From: Kriegella aquimaris
Lineage (GTDB): Bacteria > Bacteroidota > Bacteroidia > Flavobacteriales > Flavobacteriaceae
Direction of reading: 5' to 3'
DNA: 64,000 nt
NCBI RefSeq assembly: GCF_900103215.1
Contig: NZ_FNGV01000010.1
Location: 62,001-126,000 of the forward strand
The notes under the pieces were generated by a model that did not search any database, was not told where the DNA came from, and was given only the letters and a program-made list of their open reading frames with translations. The translations under genes were made by a program, and so were the position numbers. Positions 44,016 to 51,532 of this stretch are shown here, piece after piece (within the stretch, counting starts at the first letter, position 1; each line of letters opens with the position of its first letter).

Positions 44016-44381
44016 TTATTTCTTTTTCAATTCGTTATCGATCAGTTTTTTTAATTCCTCCAATTCGGTTTTGCTGAGGTCCGTCTCTTGCGTAAAGAAG
44101 GAAGCAAATTGTCCCGGACTATCATTAAAAAAGTTTTTGATGAGCCCGTTGACATGTTTCGAGAAGTAATCCTTTTTTTTGACCAAAGGGTAATATTCCC
44201 GTAAGCGCCCTAAACTTTGATAGGCCACAAAACCTTTGTCGGTCATACGCTTTAAAAGGGTTGCCACTGTTGTGGTCGCAGGTTTTGGTTCGGGGTAGGC
44301 CTCGAGCAGGTCTTTCATAAAGGCCTTTTTCCGTCTCCATAGGATGTTCATAAGCTCTTCTTCTGATTTTGACAACTGCAT
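44016..44381 (-). CDS. BlaI/MecI-family transcriptional repressor
   Basis: A 121-residue winged-helix repressor beginning at 44381 with MQLSKSEEELMNILWRRKK; an upstream in-frame start at 44492 would run through the operators. The recognition helix is KPATTTVATLLKRMTDKGFV, clearly different from the other blaI in the window. The sensor gene follows after one base. Two identical-type operators lie 25 bp upstream. Like the other system it lacks a beta-lactamase neighbour. Confidence 0.9.
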   Translation of the reverse strand: MQLSKSEEELMNILWRRKKAFMKDLLEAYPEPKPATTTVATLLKRMTDKGFVAYQSLGRLREYYPLVKKKDYFSKHVNGLIKNFFNDSPGQFASFFTQETDLSKTELEELKKLIDNELKKK

Positions 44382-44405
44382 AAGCTTCGTTTTTACGAAT
44401 TTAAC

Positions 44406-44447
44406 TCTACTAATGTAGAACAAATATTTTAATTCTACAAATGTAGA
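44406..44447. promoter_or_regulatory. Tandem BlaI-type operators (TCTAC-N4-GTAGA twice)
   Basis: TCTACTAATGTAGA (44406-44419) and TCTACAAATGTAGA (44434-44447) are two 14-bp inverted repeats 28 bp apart, directly before the minus-strand blaI. They closely match the TACAnnTGTA core of BlaI/CopY operators and differ from the ACTAA/TTAGT boxes of the other system. Confidence 0.8.
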
Positions 44448-44759
44448 GTTGTTTTGTTGTAAATTGACGAATATCAGATAATTCGCTCGCATTTCTTTTA
44501 GGTTCTAAAAACCCATTAATAAGAATCTTATTAAAACCTACATAAATAGAACGATGTGGCCAAGCCAATCCTTTGTATAAAGTTGATGGTATTTTTTTCA
44601 TGTCCGCAGCAAATCACAAATTAGGGATTAGGCAAAAGAATCGAACAATTTCTCGTCAATTGAATGATGAGTTTCATCCGCTCATATCAAGCTTTCATGT
44701 AATAAATTCCTATGGCAACCTATAAAGGAATAGTATTGGAATCTAAAAAAAACAGAAAC

Positions 44760-45905
44760 ATGAAACCAACCAACACAAATTTTTTAGTATTTACGTTACT
44801 ATTCCTTCTTTTTCCCATTCATCAAATGAACGCCCAAGGCTGTGTAGCTATTCGGCACTTTTCATCGTGTGTTGGCAGTACCCTAGAAAACAATCTTTTA
44901 AATTCGGGTGATATCCAAATAGGTATGAACTATAGATATTTCAAGTCTTTTCGGCATTTTAGGGGTACTGAGGAAGAGCCCGATAGAGTAACCAATAACA
45001 CCGAAGTAGTCAATAATTCACATGCCTGGGATTTTTTTCTTACCTACGGAATTTCCGAAAGATTGTACGCCAGTGTGACCATACCCACTGTAATCAATAC
45101 GCGATCTTCTTTATATGAGCATGGTAGGAACGAACGCAATACCAGCTTCTCTAGAGGTTTAGCGGATATTCGTTTGGGGTTCGGTTATTGGTTGTTCGAC
45201 CTCGAGAGCCATCCGAACGGTAATTTGGCTGTGGGGTTAGGACTAAAGATACCTACTGGCAATTACAATGCTTCGGATATATTTTATAATGTGGGACCTA
45301 GCGGGGAACCGCAGGTTCGTCCCGTGGACCAGTCCATACAGCCAGGTGACGGAGGGTTCGGGGCTACCATTGACTTTCAGCTTTATCAGCGGATAGTTCC
45401 TGATCTTTTTGCCTATGCCAGTGGTTTTTATCTTTTAAATCCGCGGGAAAACAATGGAACAAAAACCTTTAGGGAAACACTTAGCCCCATTCTACAAAAC
45501 GAGGCCATAATGGCCGTACCCGACCAATATTCGGTTCGCGCAGGTGTTAGTTATAGCATATCGTCTGCCGTCTCGGGATCCTTGGGTTCCCGTTTTGACT
45601 GTGTTCCTGTAAAAGATTTGATTGGGGGAAACGAAGGGTTTAGAAGGCCTGGTAATGTGCTTTCCATAGATCCCGGCATAGCTTTTATGGCAGGAAATTT
45701 TTCGCTTAATCTTAACGTTCCCTTTGCTGTTCGAAGAGATCGACCACAGAGCGTAACCGATATGCAGACCGAAGTGGCTACAGGAGAGCCGAGAAGCGGT
45801 GATGCCGCTTTTGCCGATTACGTCATCAATTTTGCGGTGTCTTATCGATTTTCCAATAAAAAGATTAAAATAGATCCGAGCTTAAAGGATATATTTAAAA
45901 ATTAA
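44760..45905 (+). CDS. Outer-membrane beta-barrel protein (transporter-like)
   Basis: A 381-residue protein with a signal peptide ending in NAQ; I start at 44760 because an ATG at 44712 adds 16 residues with no signal character. The mature part alternates hydrophobic and polar residues throughout (YASVTIPTVINT, LRLGFGYWLF-type strands, INFAVSYRFSNKK), a 12- to 16-strand barrel pattern such as the MetA-pathway/phenol transporter families. It has a Cys-rich N-terminus (GCVAIRHFSSCVGS). Monocistronic and convergent with a pseudogene. Substrate unknown. Confidence 0.75.
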   Translation: MKPTNTNFLVFTLLFLLFPIHQMNAQGCVAIRHFSSCVGSTLENNLLNSGDIQIGMNYRYFKSFRHFRGTEEEPDRVTNNTEVVNNSHAWDFFLTYGISERLYASVTIPTVINTRSSLYEHGRNERNTSFSRGLADIRLGFGYWLFDLESHPNGNLAVGLGLKIPTGNYNASDIFYNVGPSGEPQVRPVDQSIQPGDGGFGATIDFQLYQRIVPDLFAYASGFYLLNPRENNGTKTFRETLSPILQNEAIMAVPDQYSVRAGVSYSISSAVSGSLGSRFDCVPVKDLIGGNEGFRRPGNVLSIDPGIAFMAGNFSLNLNVPFAVRRDRPQSVTDMQTEVATGEPRSGDAAFADYVINFAVSYRFSNKKIKIDPSLKDIFKN

Positions 45906-46232
45906 GCTTCATCAAAAAGCCCTATCCTTTGGTCGCTTAAGATTATTTTATTGGCAAAGGTCATTATCGCCCAAAATGCAAAGGTAGCAACGTGAAGAGA
46001 AATGAGTAGCAGAAAAAAATCGTCGGTTGTTTTTTGTAATTTTTCGGTGGATCTGAAGTTTTAGAGCCTCCAGCTTACTTGGCGAGGCTTTAGGAAAGTC
46101 GTATTCCGTTTTTTGATTGAATTTCTCAGAATATATATTTTCTCGATTATCATCCTTCAATTTCTTCCTTTGGGAAACTTTGTTTTACTTGATTCTGTTG
46201 ATCGTGTCGAGAATGTGTTCTACGGAGCTCAT
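45902..46232 (-). pseudogene. Decayed paralogue of the small membrane protein at 47097-47387
   Basis: Read on the minus strand from 46232, the frame encodes a protein alignable to the intact gene at 47097: both share NRENI, then TEYDFPKAS (TEYNFPKAS in the intact copy). A TAA stop (46185-46187) replaces the Gln codon of the intact copy, and an extra base in an A7/T7 run (46013-46019) shifts the frame before the membrane helix. In the other frame FFLLLISLHVATFAFWAIMT and a proper C-terminus follow, ending at 45902. The two lesions agree on inactivation, though the homopolymer one could be a sequencing error. Its stop overlaps the convergent outer-membrane gene. Confidence 0.8.
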
Positions 46233-46305
46233 AGGCTAAAATACTTTTGGTTCCTAATGAAGATAGTGATTTCAGTTTTTTTGATTTGCGTTAGGGATAG
46301 CAGTG

Positions 46306-46326
46306 AAAAGCCCGCAATGGCTTTTT
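46306..46326 (+). terminator. Possible hairpin before the PhnA gene
   Basis: AAAAGCC pairs with GGCTTTT around a CGCAAT loop and ends in T residues. The following interval (46327-46471) has a G/C-rich stretch with GGG-TAAC-GCCC near 46368 that resembles an intergenic repeat or small structured element; nothing else is visible there. Confidence 0.4.
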
Positions 46327-46471
46327 AGCCTGAGGACTTCTAACGGATAGCCCGACCTGACATGAGGAGGGTAACGCCCTAGGAATCAGTTTCAGGGGTA
46401 GTGTTTTTAATATTACGGTTTATTTTATGGGGAAAAGTTCTAAGTTTGCAACTCTTAAAATTATATGAGCA

Positions 46472-47050
46472 ATGGATATACTTGAACAATTGACGAATAG
46501 AAGTGGTGGAAAATGTGAGCTGTGCGGTGCTACCGACGGCTTAAGTGTTTACGAAGTGCCGCCTGTCTCTACGGGAGGTGTCGATGGCAGTCTTTTAGGG
46601 TGTGCTACTTGTATTGGTCAAATTGAAGATCCCGAAACTACGGATGCGAACCACTGGCGTTGTTTGAACGATAGTATGTGGAGCGAATATGCCCCGGTTC
46701 AAGCGGTTGCTTGGCGCATGTTATCGCGTCTAAAAGCAGAAGGTTGGCCCCAAGATTTGCTCGATATGCTCTATTTGAGCGACGAAACCCTACAATGGGG
46801 ACAGGCTACGGGTGAAGGTGTTGCCGAAAGCGAAAAAATTATTCACCGCGATGTAAACGGCGTTATTTTAGAGAATGGCGATAATGTGGTGTTGATCAAA
46901 GATCTGAAGGTGAAAGGGTCAAGTATGGTCGCCAAACAAGGAACAGCGGTACGTCGAATATCATTGGATCGCGAAAATGCCGAATATATTGAAGGAAAAG
47001 TAGACGGTCAACAAATTGTGATTATTACCAAATACGTCAAGAAAACCTAA
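46472..47050 (+). CDS. PhnA domain protein (zinc ribbon plus C-terminal PhnA domain)
   Basis: A 192-residue protein. The N-terminal zinc ribbon has Cys15-x2-Cys18 (KCELCGA) and Cys44-x2-Cys47 (GCATCIG). The C-terminal PhnA domain (HRDVNGVILENGDNVVLIKD, then VKGSSMVAKQGTAVRRI) is a short SH3-like barrel. The name comes from the E. coli phn region, but no phosphonate genes are nearby. Function unknown. It is flanked on both sides by members of one small membrane-protein family, one decayed. Confidence 0.9.
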   Translation: MDILEQLTNRSGGKCELCGATDGLSVYEVPPVSTGGVDGSLLGCATCIGQIEDPETTDANHWRCLNDSMWSEYAPVQAVAWRMLSRLKAEGWPQDLLDMLYLSDETLQWGQATGEGVAESEKIIHRDVNGVILENGDNVVLIKDLKVKGSSMVAKQGTAVRRISLDRENAEYIEGKVDGQQIVIITKYVKKT

Positions 47051-47096
47051 GGTTTTTTTGAATTCAAGAAACTAATCGAATCGCTGCTGCTGCTTT

Positions 47097-47387
47097 TTAT
47101 TTGATTATCGATGCGTAATTGATAATAATAAAAAGCAGTATGGCCACAATTGCCAAACACCCAATAAAAATAAGCATTGAACGCTTTGCATTTAGGTAAT
47201 TGGCATGCTTTGTACCCTTTTTTATCTTTCCAAGATCATCGGATGAGGCTTTCGGGAAATTGTATTCGGTACGTTCGTTATTATCATCGGAATGGATATT
47301 CTCCCTACTGTTTGTCTTGAATTTTTTTCTGCCCAACAATGCCTTATTCTGCCTAACCCTATTGACCATGTCGTAACTATGGCTCAT
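47097..47387 (-). CDS. Small single-span membrane protein, flavobacterial family
   Basis: A 96-residue protein with a basic N-terminal segment (VNRVRQNKALLGRKKFK), the motif TEYNFPKASSDDL, and a C-terminal membrane helix (SMLIFIGCLAIVAILLFIIINYA). No known domain recognised. A decayed paralogue lies at 45902-46232, and PhnA is between them. Probably tail-anchored in the inner membrane with the basic part in the cytoplasm. Confidence 0.7.
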   Translation of the reverse strand: MSHSYDMVNRVRQNKALLGRKKFKTNSRENIHSDDNNERTEYNFPKASSDDLGKIKKGTKHANYLNAKRSMLIFIGCLAIVAILLFIIINYASIIK

Positions 47388-47501
47388 AACACAGTTGTTT
47401 AAGTGATGAACTTAAAGATACTGATTTCTTTCTTTCAAATAAAGGATTGTGATCTATCAGCCGCTATTATTTGCCAATAAAAAATGTTAGGCATTTAAAA
47501 C

Positions 47502-48890
47502 CTACGACTGTAAAGCGACAAAATTCTCATAAAAATAGGGGATGGTCTCGATACCTTTGAGGTAGTTCCAAATACCAAAATGTTCGTTGGGCGAGTGTAT
47601 GGCATCACTATCGAGGCCGAAGCCCATCAAAATAGTCTTGCTTTCCAATTCTTTTTCAAAAAGTGCAACAATGGGAATACTACCGCCCCCGCGCTGCGGT
47701 ACGGGTGGTTTTCCGAAAGTTGTTTCATAAGCTTTTGCCGCCGCTTTGTAACCAATATGGTCTATGGGCGTGACATATGCTTGCCCTCCGTGGTGCGGTG
47801 TTACCTTTACGGTTACTCCTTCGGGAGCAATACTTTCAAAATGGGTCTTAAACAATTGGGTAATTTCTTTCCAATCTTGATTGGGTACCAACCGCATTGA
47901 TATCTTGGCGTATGCTTTGGCGCCGATTACCGTTTTTGCACCTTCGCCTATATACCCTCCCCAAATGCCGTTGACATCAAGGGTGGGGCGAATGGAGTTG
48001 CGCTCGTTGGTAGAATATCCTTTTTCGCCGTAAACCGCATTGATGTTCAATGCTTTTTTATACGCTTCTAAGCTGAAGGGCGCCTTTGCCATTTCAGCAC
48101 GCTCTTCTTTTGACAATTCTTCAACCCGATCATAAAAACCAGGAATAGTGATATGGTTGTTTTCATCATGCAACGAAGCAATCATTTTTGCCAAAATATT
48201 GATGGGGTTGGCAACCGCCCCACCATAGAGTCCTGAGTGTAAATCGCGATTGGGGCCAGTGACTTCGACCTCCACATAACTTAAGCCACGTAAGCCCGTG
48301 GTTATCGAGGGCACATCATTGGCAATCATTCCGGTATCGGAAATTAAGATGACGTCGTTTTTTAGTTTTTCCTTGTTTGCTGCAACAAATAGGCCCAAGT
48401 TTGCGCTACCGACCTCTTCTTCGCCTTCGATCATAAATTTGACATTACAAGGCAATTGATCGGTCTTGATCATAAATTCCAACGCCTTTACGTGCATGTA
48501 CATCTGACCTTTGTCATCACAGGCGCCACGGGCGAAAATGGCCCCATCGGGATGAAGTTCCGTTTCTTTGATAACAGGTTCAAATGGCGGAGAGTCCCAT
48601 AGCCCTAAGGGGTCTGGAGGTTGTACATCATAATGTCCGTACACAAGAACCGTTGGGAGTTCAGTATTTATAATTTTCTCACCATATACAATAGGATAAC
48701 CGTTGGTCTCATGAATTTCGACCAAATCGCAACCCGCCTCTTCTAAAGCTAGCTTTACAGCATCCGCGGTATTTAAAACATCTTGTGTAAACGCCGGGTC
48801 GGCACTGACGGAGGGCATTTTTAATAAGGTGATAAGCTCTGAAATGAATCGGTCTTTGTGTTTATTGAGGTATTCCTTAATATTTTGCAT
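47502..48890 (-). CDS. M20-family dipeptidase
   Basis: A 462-residue di-zinc peptidase of the M20 family, carnosinase-like. His86 and Asp88 are in VYGHYDVQPP, Asp125 in GACDDKGQ, and the catalytic/metal glutamates at 155-159 in EGEEEVGS; SDTGM and HHGGQAY are also present. A lid/dimerisation domain lies between about residues 205 and 365. It cleaves dipeptides in the cytoplasm. Monocistronic, with a 298-bp gap before the tRNA. Confidence 0.92.
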   Translation of the reverse strand: MQNIKEYLNKHKDRFISELITLLKMPSVSADPAFTQDVLNTADAVKLALEEAGCDLVEIHETNGYPIVYGEKIINTELPTVLVYGHYDVQPPDPLGLWDSPPFEPVIKETELHPDGAIFARGACDDKGQMYMHVKALEFMIKTDQLPCNVKFMIEGEEEVGSANLGLFVAANKEKLKNDVILISDTGMIANDVPSITTGLRGLSYVEVEVTGPNRDLHSGLYGGAVANPINILAKMIASLHDENNHITIPGFYDRVEELSKEERAEMAKAPFSLEAYKKALNINAVYGEKGYSTNERNSIRPTLDVNGIWGGYIGEGAKTVIGAKAYAKISMRLVPNQDWKEITQLFKTHFESIAPEGVTVKVTPHHGGQAYVTPIDHIGYKAAAKAYETTFGKPPVPQRGGGSIPIVALFEKELESKTILMGFGLDSDAIHSPNEHFGIWNYLKGIETIPYFYENFVALQS

Positions 48891-49113
48891 GAAAATAACT
48901 TTGTATCGTATCTAAAAATACAAATAACGGCACAAATCTTATTGAATTGTTACGAAAATTAAAATTTCAATGTTTGTTATTCGGCTTTATGCTATTGTGT
49001 ACAGAAGCGCAGCTCTTAAAGTGTTAGGGGTGGGCTTGTTGTGGAAAGAAATAATAAAAAATAAATCAATAATTTTTTTAATGATAGAGTATTTCAGAAA
49101 TGAAATTTTGACT

Positions 49114-49121
49114 TATATTTG
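49114..49121 (+). promoter_or_regulatory. -7 promoter box of the tRNA-Leu gene
   Basis: TATATTTG is a perfect TAnnTTTG match 69 bp before the tRNA. The leader contains a perfect 16-bp palindrome (49125-49140, CCCATTA/TAATGGG). Confidence 0.55.
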
Positions 49122-49189
49122 CATCCCATTAAATAATGGGCGGTGGTGAATAGGGATTTTACCTTGTGCGACCGATTACATATTGAGCT

Positions 49190-49271
49190 GCAGGCGTGGT
49201 GGAATTGGTAGACACGCTAGACTTAGGATCTAGTGCCGCAAGGTGTGAGAGTTCGAGTCTCTCCGCCTGTA
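49190..49271 (+). tRNA. tRNA-Leu (anticodon UAG)
   Basis: A complete 82-nt cloverleaf. The acceptor stem pairs GCAGGCG with CGCCTGT (one terminal G-U), the D-loop has GGTGGAATTGGTAGACAC, the anticodon stem CTAGA/TCTAG encloses loop CTTAGGA with anticodon TAG, the long variable arm is characteristic of leucine tRNA, and the T-loop is GTTCGAGTC. The CCA is not encoded. It reads CUA codons (and likely wobbles). Confidence 0.97.
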
Positions 49272-49279
49272 CAAAAAGC

Positions 49280-49306
49280 AAAAGCCGACTTTTAAAGTCG
49301 GCTTTT
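49280..49306 (+). terminator. Intrinsic terminator of tRNA-Leu
   Basis: A perfect 12-bp stem (AAAAGCCGACTT with AAGTCGGCTTTT, loop TTA) begins 8 bp after the tRNA, with a T-rich tail. The following 250 bp up to the GH32 stop hold no gene I can support. Confidence 0.9.
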
Positions 49307-49558
49307 CTTATTTTGGTCAAACAATGCTCAAACATGTAATCATTTCTCTCATTTGATTTTGTATAGTTGAAATAGAATCATATTGGGTGCCATTCCTTTG
49401 CCATCCGAATTATGACTATTGCAAGAAACCTAAACCGTTTTCCTACCCATAAAGATACATACGATGTCTTAGATGCCGTTTTAAACTCTATAGGCATCGA
49501 AAAGGTTTACTGTCGTAGCTTTATAGGGTTTGCTTTATAAATGGATGGCATGGTTGTT

Positions 49559-51004
49559 TTACCATGTTCTTGCCACCTCATTGAACTCGATTGACACTAT
49601 TTTAATCTCCCCATCTGAATATAATTCAAGATCATTTCTATCGGGGTCAAAGGCAAACTGCTCCGAATAGGAGAATACCCCATCGTTCGCAAAAACTTCG
49701 AGTTGTCCCCAATCGACCAATAGCCTTATCTTAATGCGGTTCGAGGCATCGGGCAGCAGTTGTTTTGATAGCAAGGTCTTTTCTTTAATATCATAGCTAA
49801 TTTCTTTATTGGCAACCTTAAAGCCAAAGCTATTCGCAGTGGTTTCCGTCAGGTCGACTTCTACGGTAAGATCAAATGTTTTGGACTTAATCTCGGACAA
49901 TAGGTTTATACCTTGATTGATCGTTTGATTTTTCCATGTTTTTTTGTTCTTATAGATGGAAGCTATTTCTTTAATGGGATTTCGTGTAACTCTCATCTGA
50001 CCGTTGTAGGTTGCCAGTCCTAAAGAAACAGGGAAAGTTGCGTTTCTTTCCCAAATTTCCTCTCCAATCCCTCCGTTCCAGTGGTCCATCCATGCGATTT
50101 GGATCAGTCGGGAATCGTTATTTGGAAGATTGCCCATTGGGAAAGTTTGCCCTGCATAAAAATCGGGACCTACATCCATGACTAGTGTGTCTTGTTCTTT
50201 ATCTTTTATAAAAGAGGTGCCATCAAAATCACCTACCAAATAAGAACCATTGGCATCTTGTAGCACCCATTTTTTATTATTTGTGTCCTCGTCCAGGGGC
50301 AATAGAAATAGATCCGGACACTCGTACCCAAAATCCAGATTACTAAGAAACTTCCAGCTTATGAGGTCGGTAGAGCCGTAGAAAGTGGTTCCGTTTTCGT
50401 AAATTGCCAATACCCATTGAGATGATGGCTCGTGCCAAATTACACAGGGATCCCGGGGCTTTGCAGTTTTGGTAAAATTAGCAACTGGGTTATTGGCATA
50501 ATTATGCCAAGTCTTCCCCAAATCATTGCTCCATGCCAAGCAAGTACCTACAGCAGTACCCGTATATATGGCAATAATTGCTTCTTTTTTAGACCCTGTT
50601 ATCTTTTTGGCCGCTTTGCCTGAAACCACAACAGCACTTCCCGAATATACCTGGTCACCAGAAACATTTCGTACAGCATCCGGTGGTAAAAAAGATTTTT
50701 GTGGTATCAATGCCACTCCCTCATCTTTCCAATGTAAAAGATCTTTGCTAGTGGCATAACCACCATGTCTAATTTCCTTACCCCATTGATATATCATATG
50801 GTATTTGCCCCCTTGGTATACTAATCCATTGATGTCATTCATCCATTCTGATTTTGGACTAAAATGAAACTGACCTCTATAGTTTTCCTTATAGTCTATA
50901 TTATCGTTATGTGGATAATATTGAGCGTAGACATTGCCATAAATGCACACCAAAAATAAAATTGGTAATAACTTAATTTTCTTGATAGTTTCTCTGTTTT
51001 TCAA
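49559..51004 (-). CDS. GH32 family glycoside hydrolase (levanase/invertase type), exported
   Basis: A 481-residue protein with signal peptide (KKIKLLPILFLVCIYGNVYAQ). The five-bladed propeller carries the GH32 triad: Asp57 nucleophile in WMNDING (Ile replaces the usual Pro), Asp185 in KPRDPCV as transition-state stabiliser and Glu228 acid/base in GYECPDL. The C-terminal beta-sandwich follows (about residues 335-481). It hydrolyses beta-fructosidic bonds in sucrose, levan or inulin. Its 5' end faces the periplasmic redox cluster across a region holding a LacI-type operator, so the two may be co-regulated. Confidence 0.93.
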   Translation of the reverse strand: MKNRETIKKIKLLPILFLVCIYGNVYAQYYPHNDNIDYKENYRGQFHFSPKSEWMNDINGLVYQGGKYHMIYQWGKEIRHGGYATSKDLLHWKDEGVALIPQKSFLPPDAVRNVSGDQVYSGSAVVVSGKAAKKITGSKKEAIIAIYTGTAVGTCLAWSNDLGKTWHNYANNPVANFTKTAKPRDPCVIWHEPSSQWVLAIYENGTTFYGSTDLISWKFLSNLDFGYECPDLFLLPLDEDTNNKKWVLQDANGSYLVGDFDGTSFIKDKEQDTLVMDVGPDFYAGQTFPMGNLPNNDSRLIQIAWMDHWNGGIGEEIWERNATFPVSLGLATYNGQMRVTRNPIKEIASIYKNKKTWKNQTINQGINLLSEIKSKTFDLTVEVDLTETTANSFGFKVANKEISYDIKEKTLLSKQLLPDASNRIKIRLLVDWGQLEVFANDGVFSYSEQFAFDPDRNDLELYSDGEIKIVSIEFNEVARTW

Positions 51005-51532
51005 GTTTATTTAATTTTGAACCTCATTACATATTTAATAAGCGTATTGTATTTCTTAACCTATACGCTCCCCTAGATTTTTATTTGCATATTCCCCGGT
51101 TTTTGGAAAACCATAGGCCTTTTAGTACTAAAAAGTGGTCTTTTGAGCTATTAATGAAGTATTGTTCGAATAGTCGTGTAATTGAAATTGTAAGCGCTTG
51201 TAAATAAAGGATATTTTTTTGGGAAGGTTAATTAATTTAGGTCTAATTTTTTTTATTATCGTGTCAAGATATTGAAAAATTTTATTTTAAAAACGGACGA
51301 CCCGGAAACTAACTTAATCAGTATATTTATTTGTCTAGCACGTTCTTATCAATAAAATCGGCTTTTTTAGTGGTTTACTTTAATCCTTTTTAATATCAAT
51401 TCAGACGACACTTTTTTTTTAGTATTTTCGGGTGCTGATTACCGTATTTTACGCTGTTAAGCATAATTTCTACTATTCAAATAATGATTTCAGAAAAAGA
51501 CAAGAACTAAAAATTTCACTATCAAGAAAATT
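51005..51532. other. Divergent intergenic region, 528 bp
   Basis: AT-rich DNA between the start of GH32 (minus) and the start of the first propeller gene (plus). It contains one clear operator-like palindrome at 51188-51203 and no reading frame I would call a gene. No convincing TAnnTTTG box is placed for either side. Confidence 0.7.
51188..51203. promoter_or_regulatory. LacI-family operator-like palindrome
   Basis: TTGTAAGCGCTTGTAA is a near-perfect inverted repeat around AGCGCT, the classic core of LacI/GalR-family operators and CcpA-type sites (TGTAAGCGCTTACA). It lies 184 bp upstream of the GH32 start and 330 bp upstream of the propeller gene start. No LacI regulator gene is in the window. 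Confidence 0.6.

Noticed and set aside
49412-49525. A 37-residue reading frame after tRNA-Leu (MTIARNLNRFPTHKDTYD...)
   Set aside because: Composition is protein-like but it is short, has no promoter or recognisable family, and is not repeated elsewhere; noted only.
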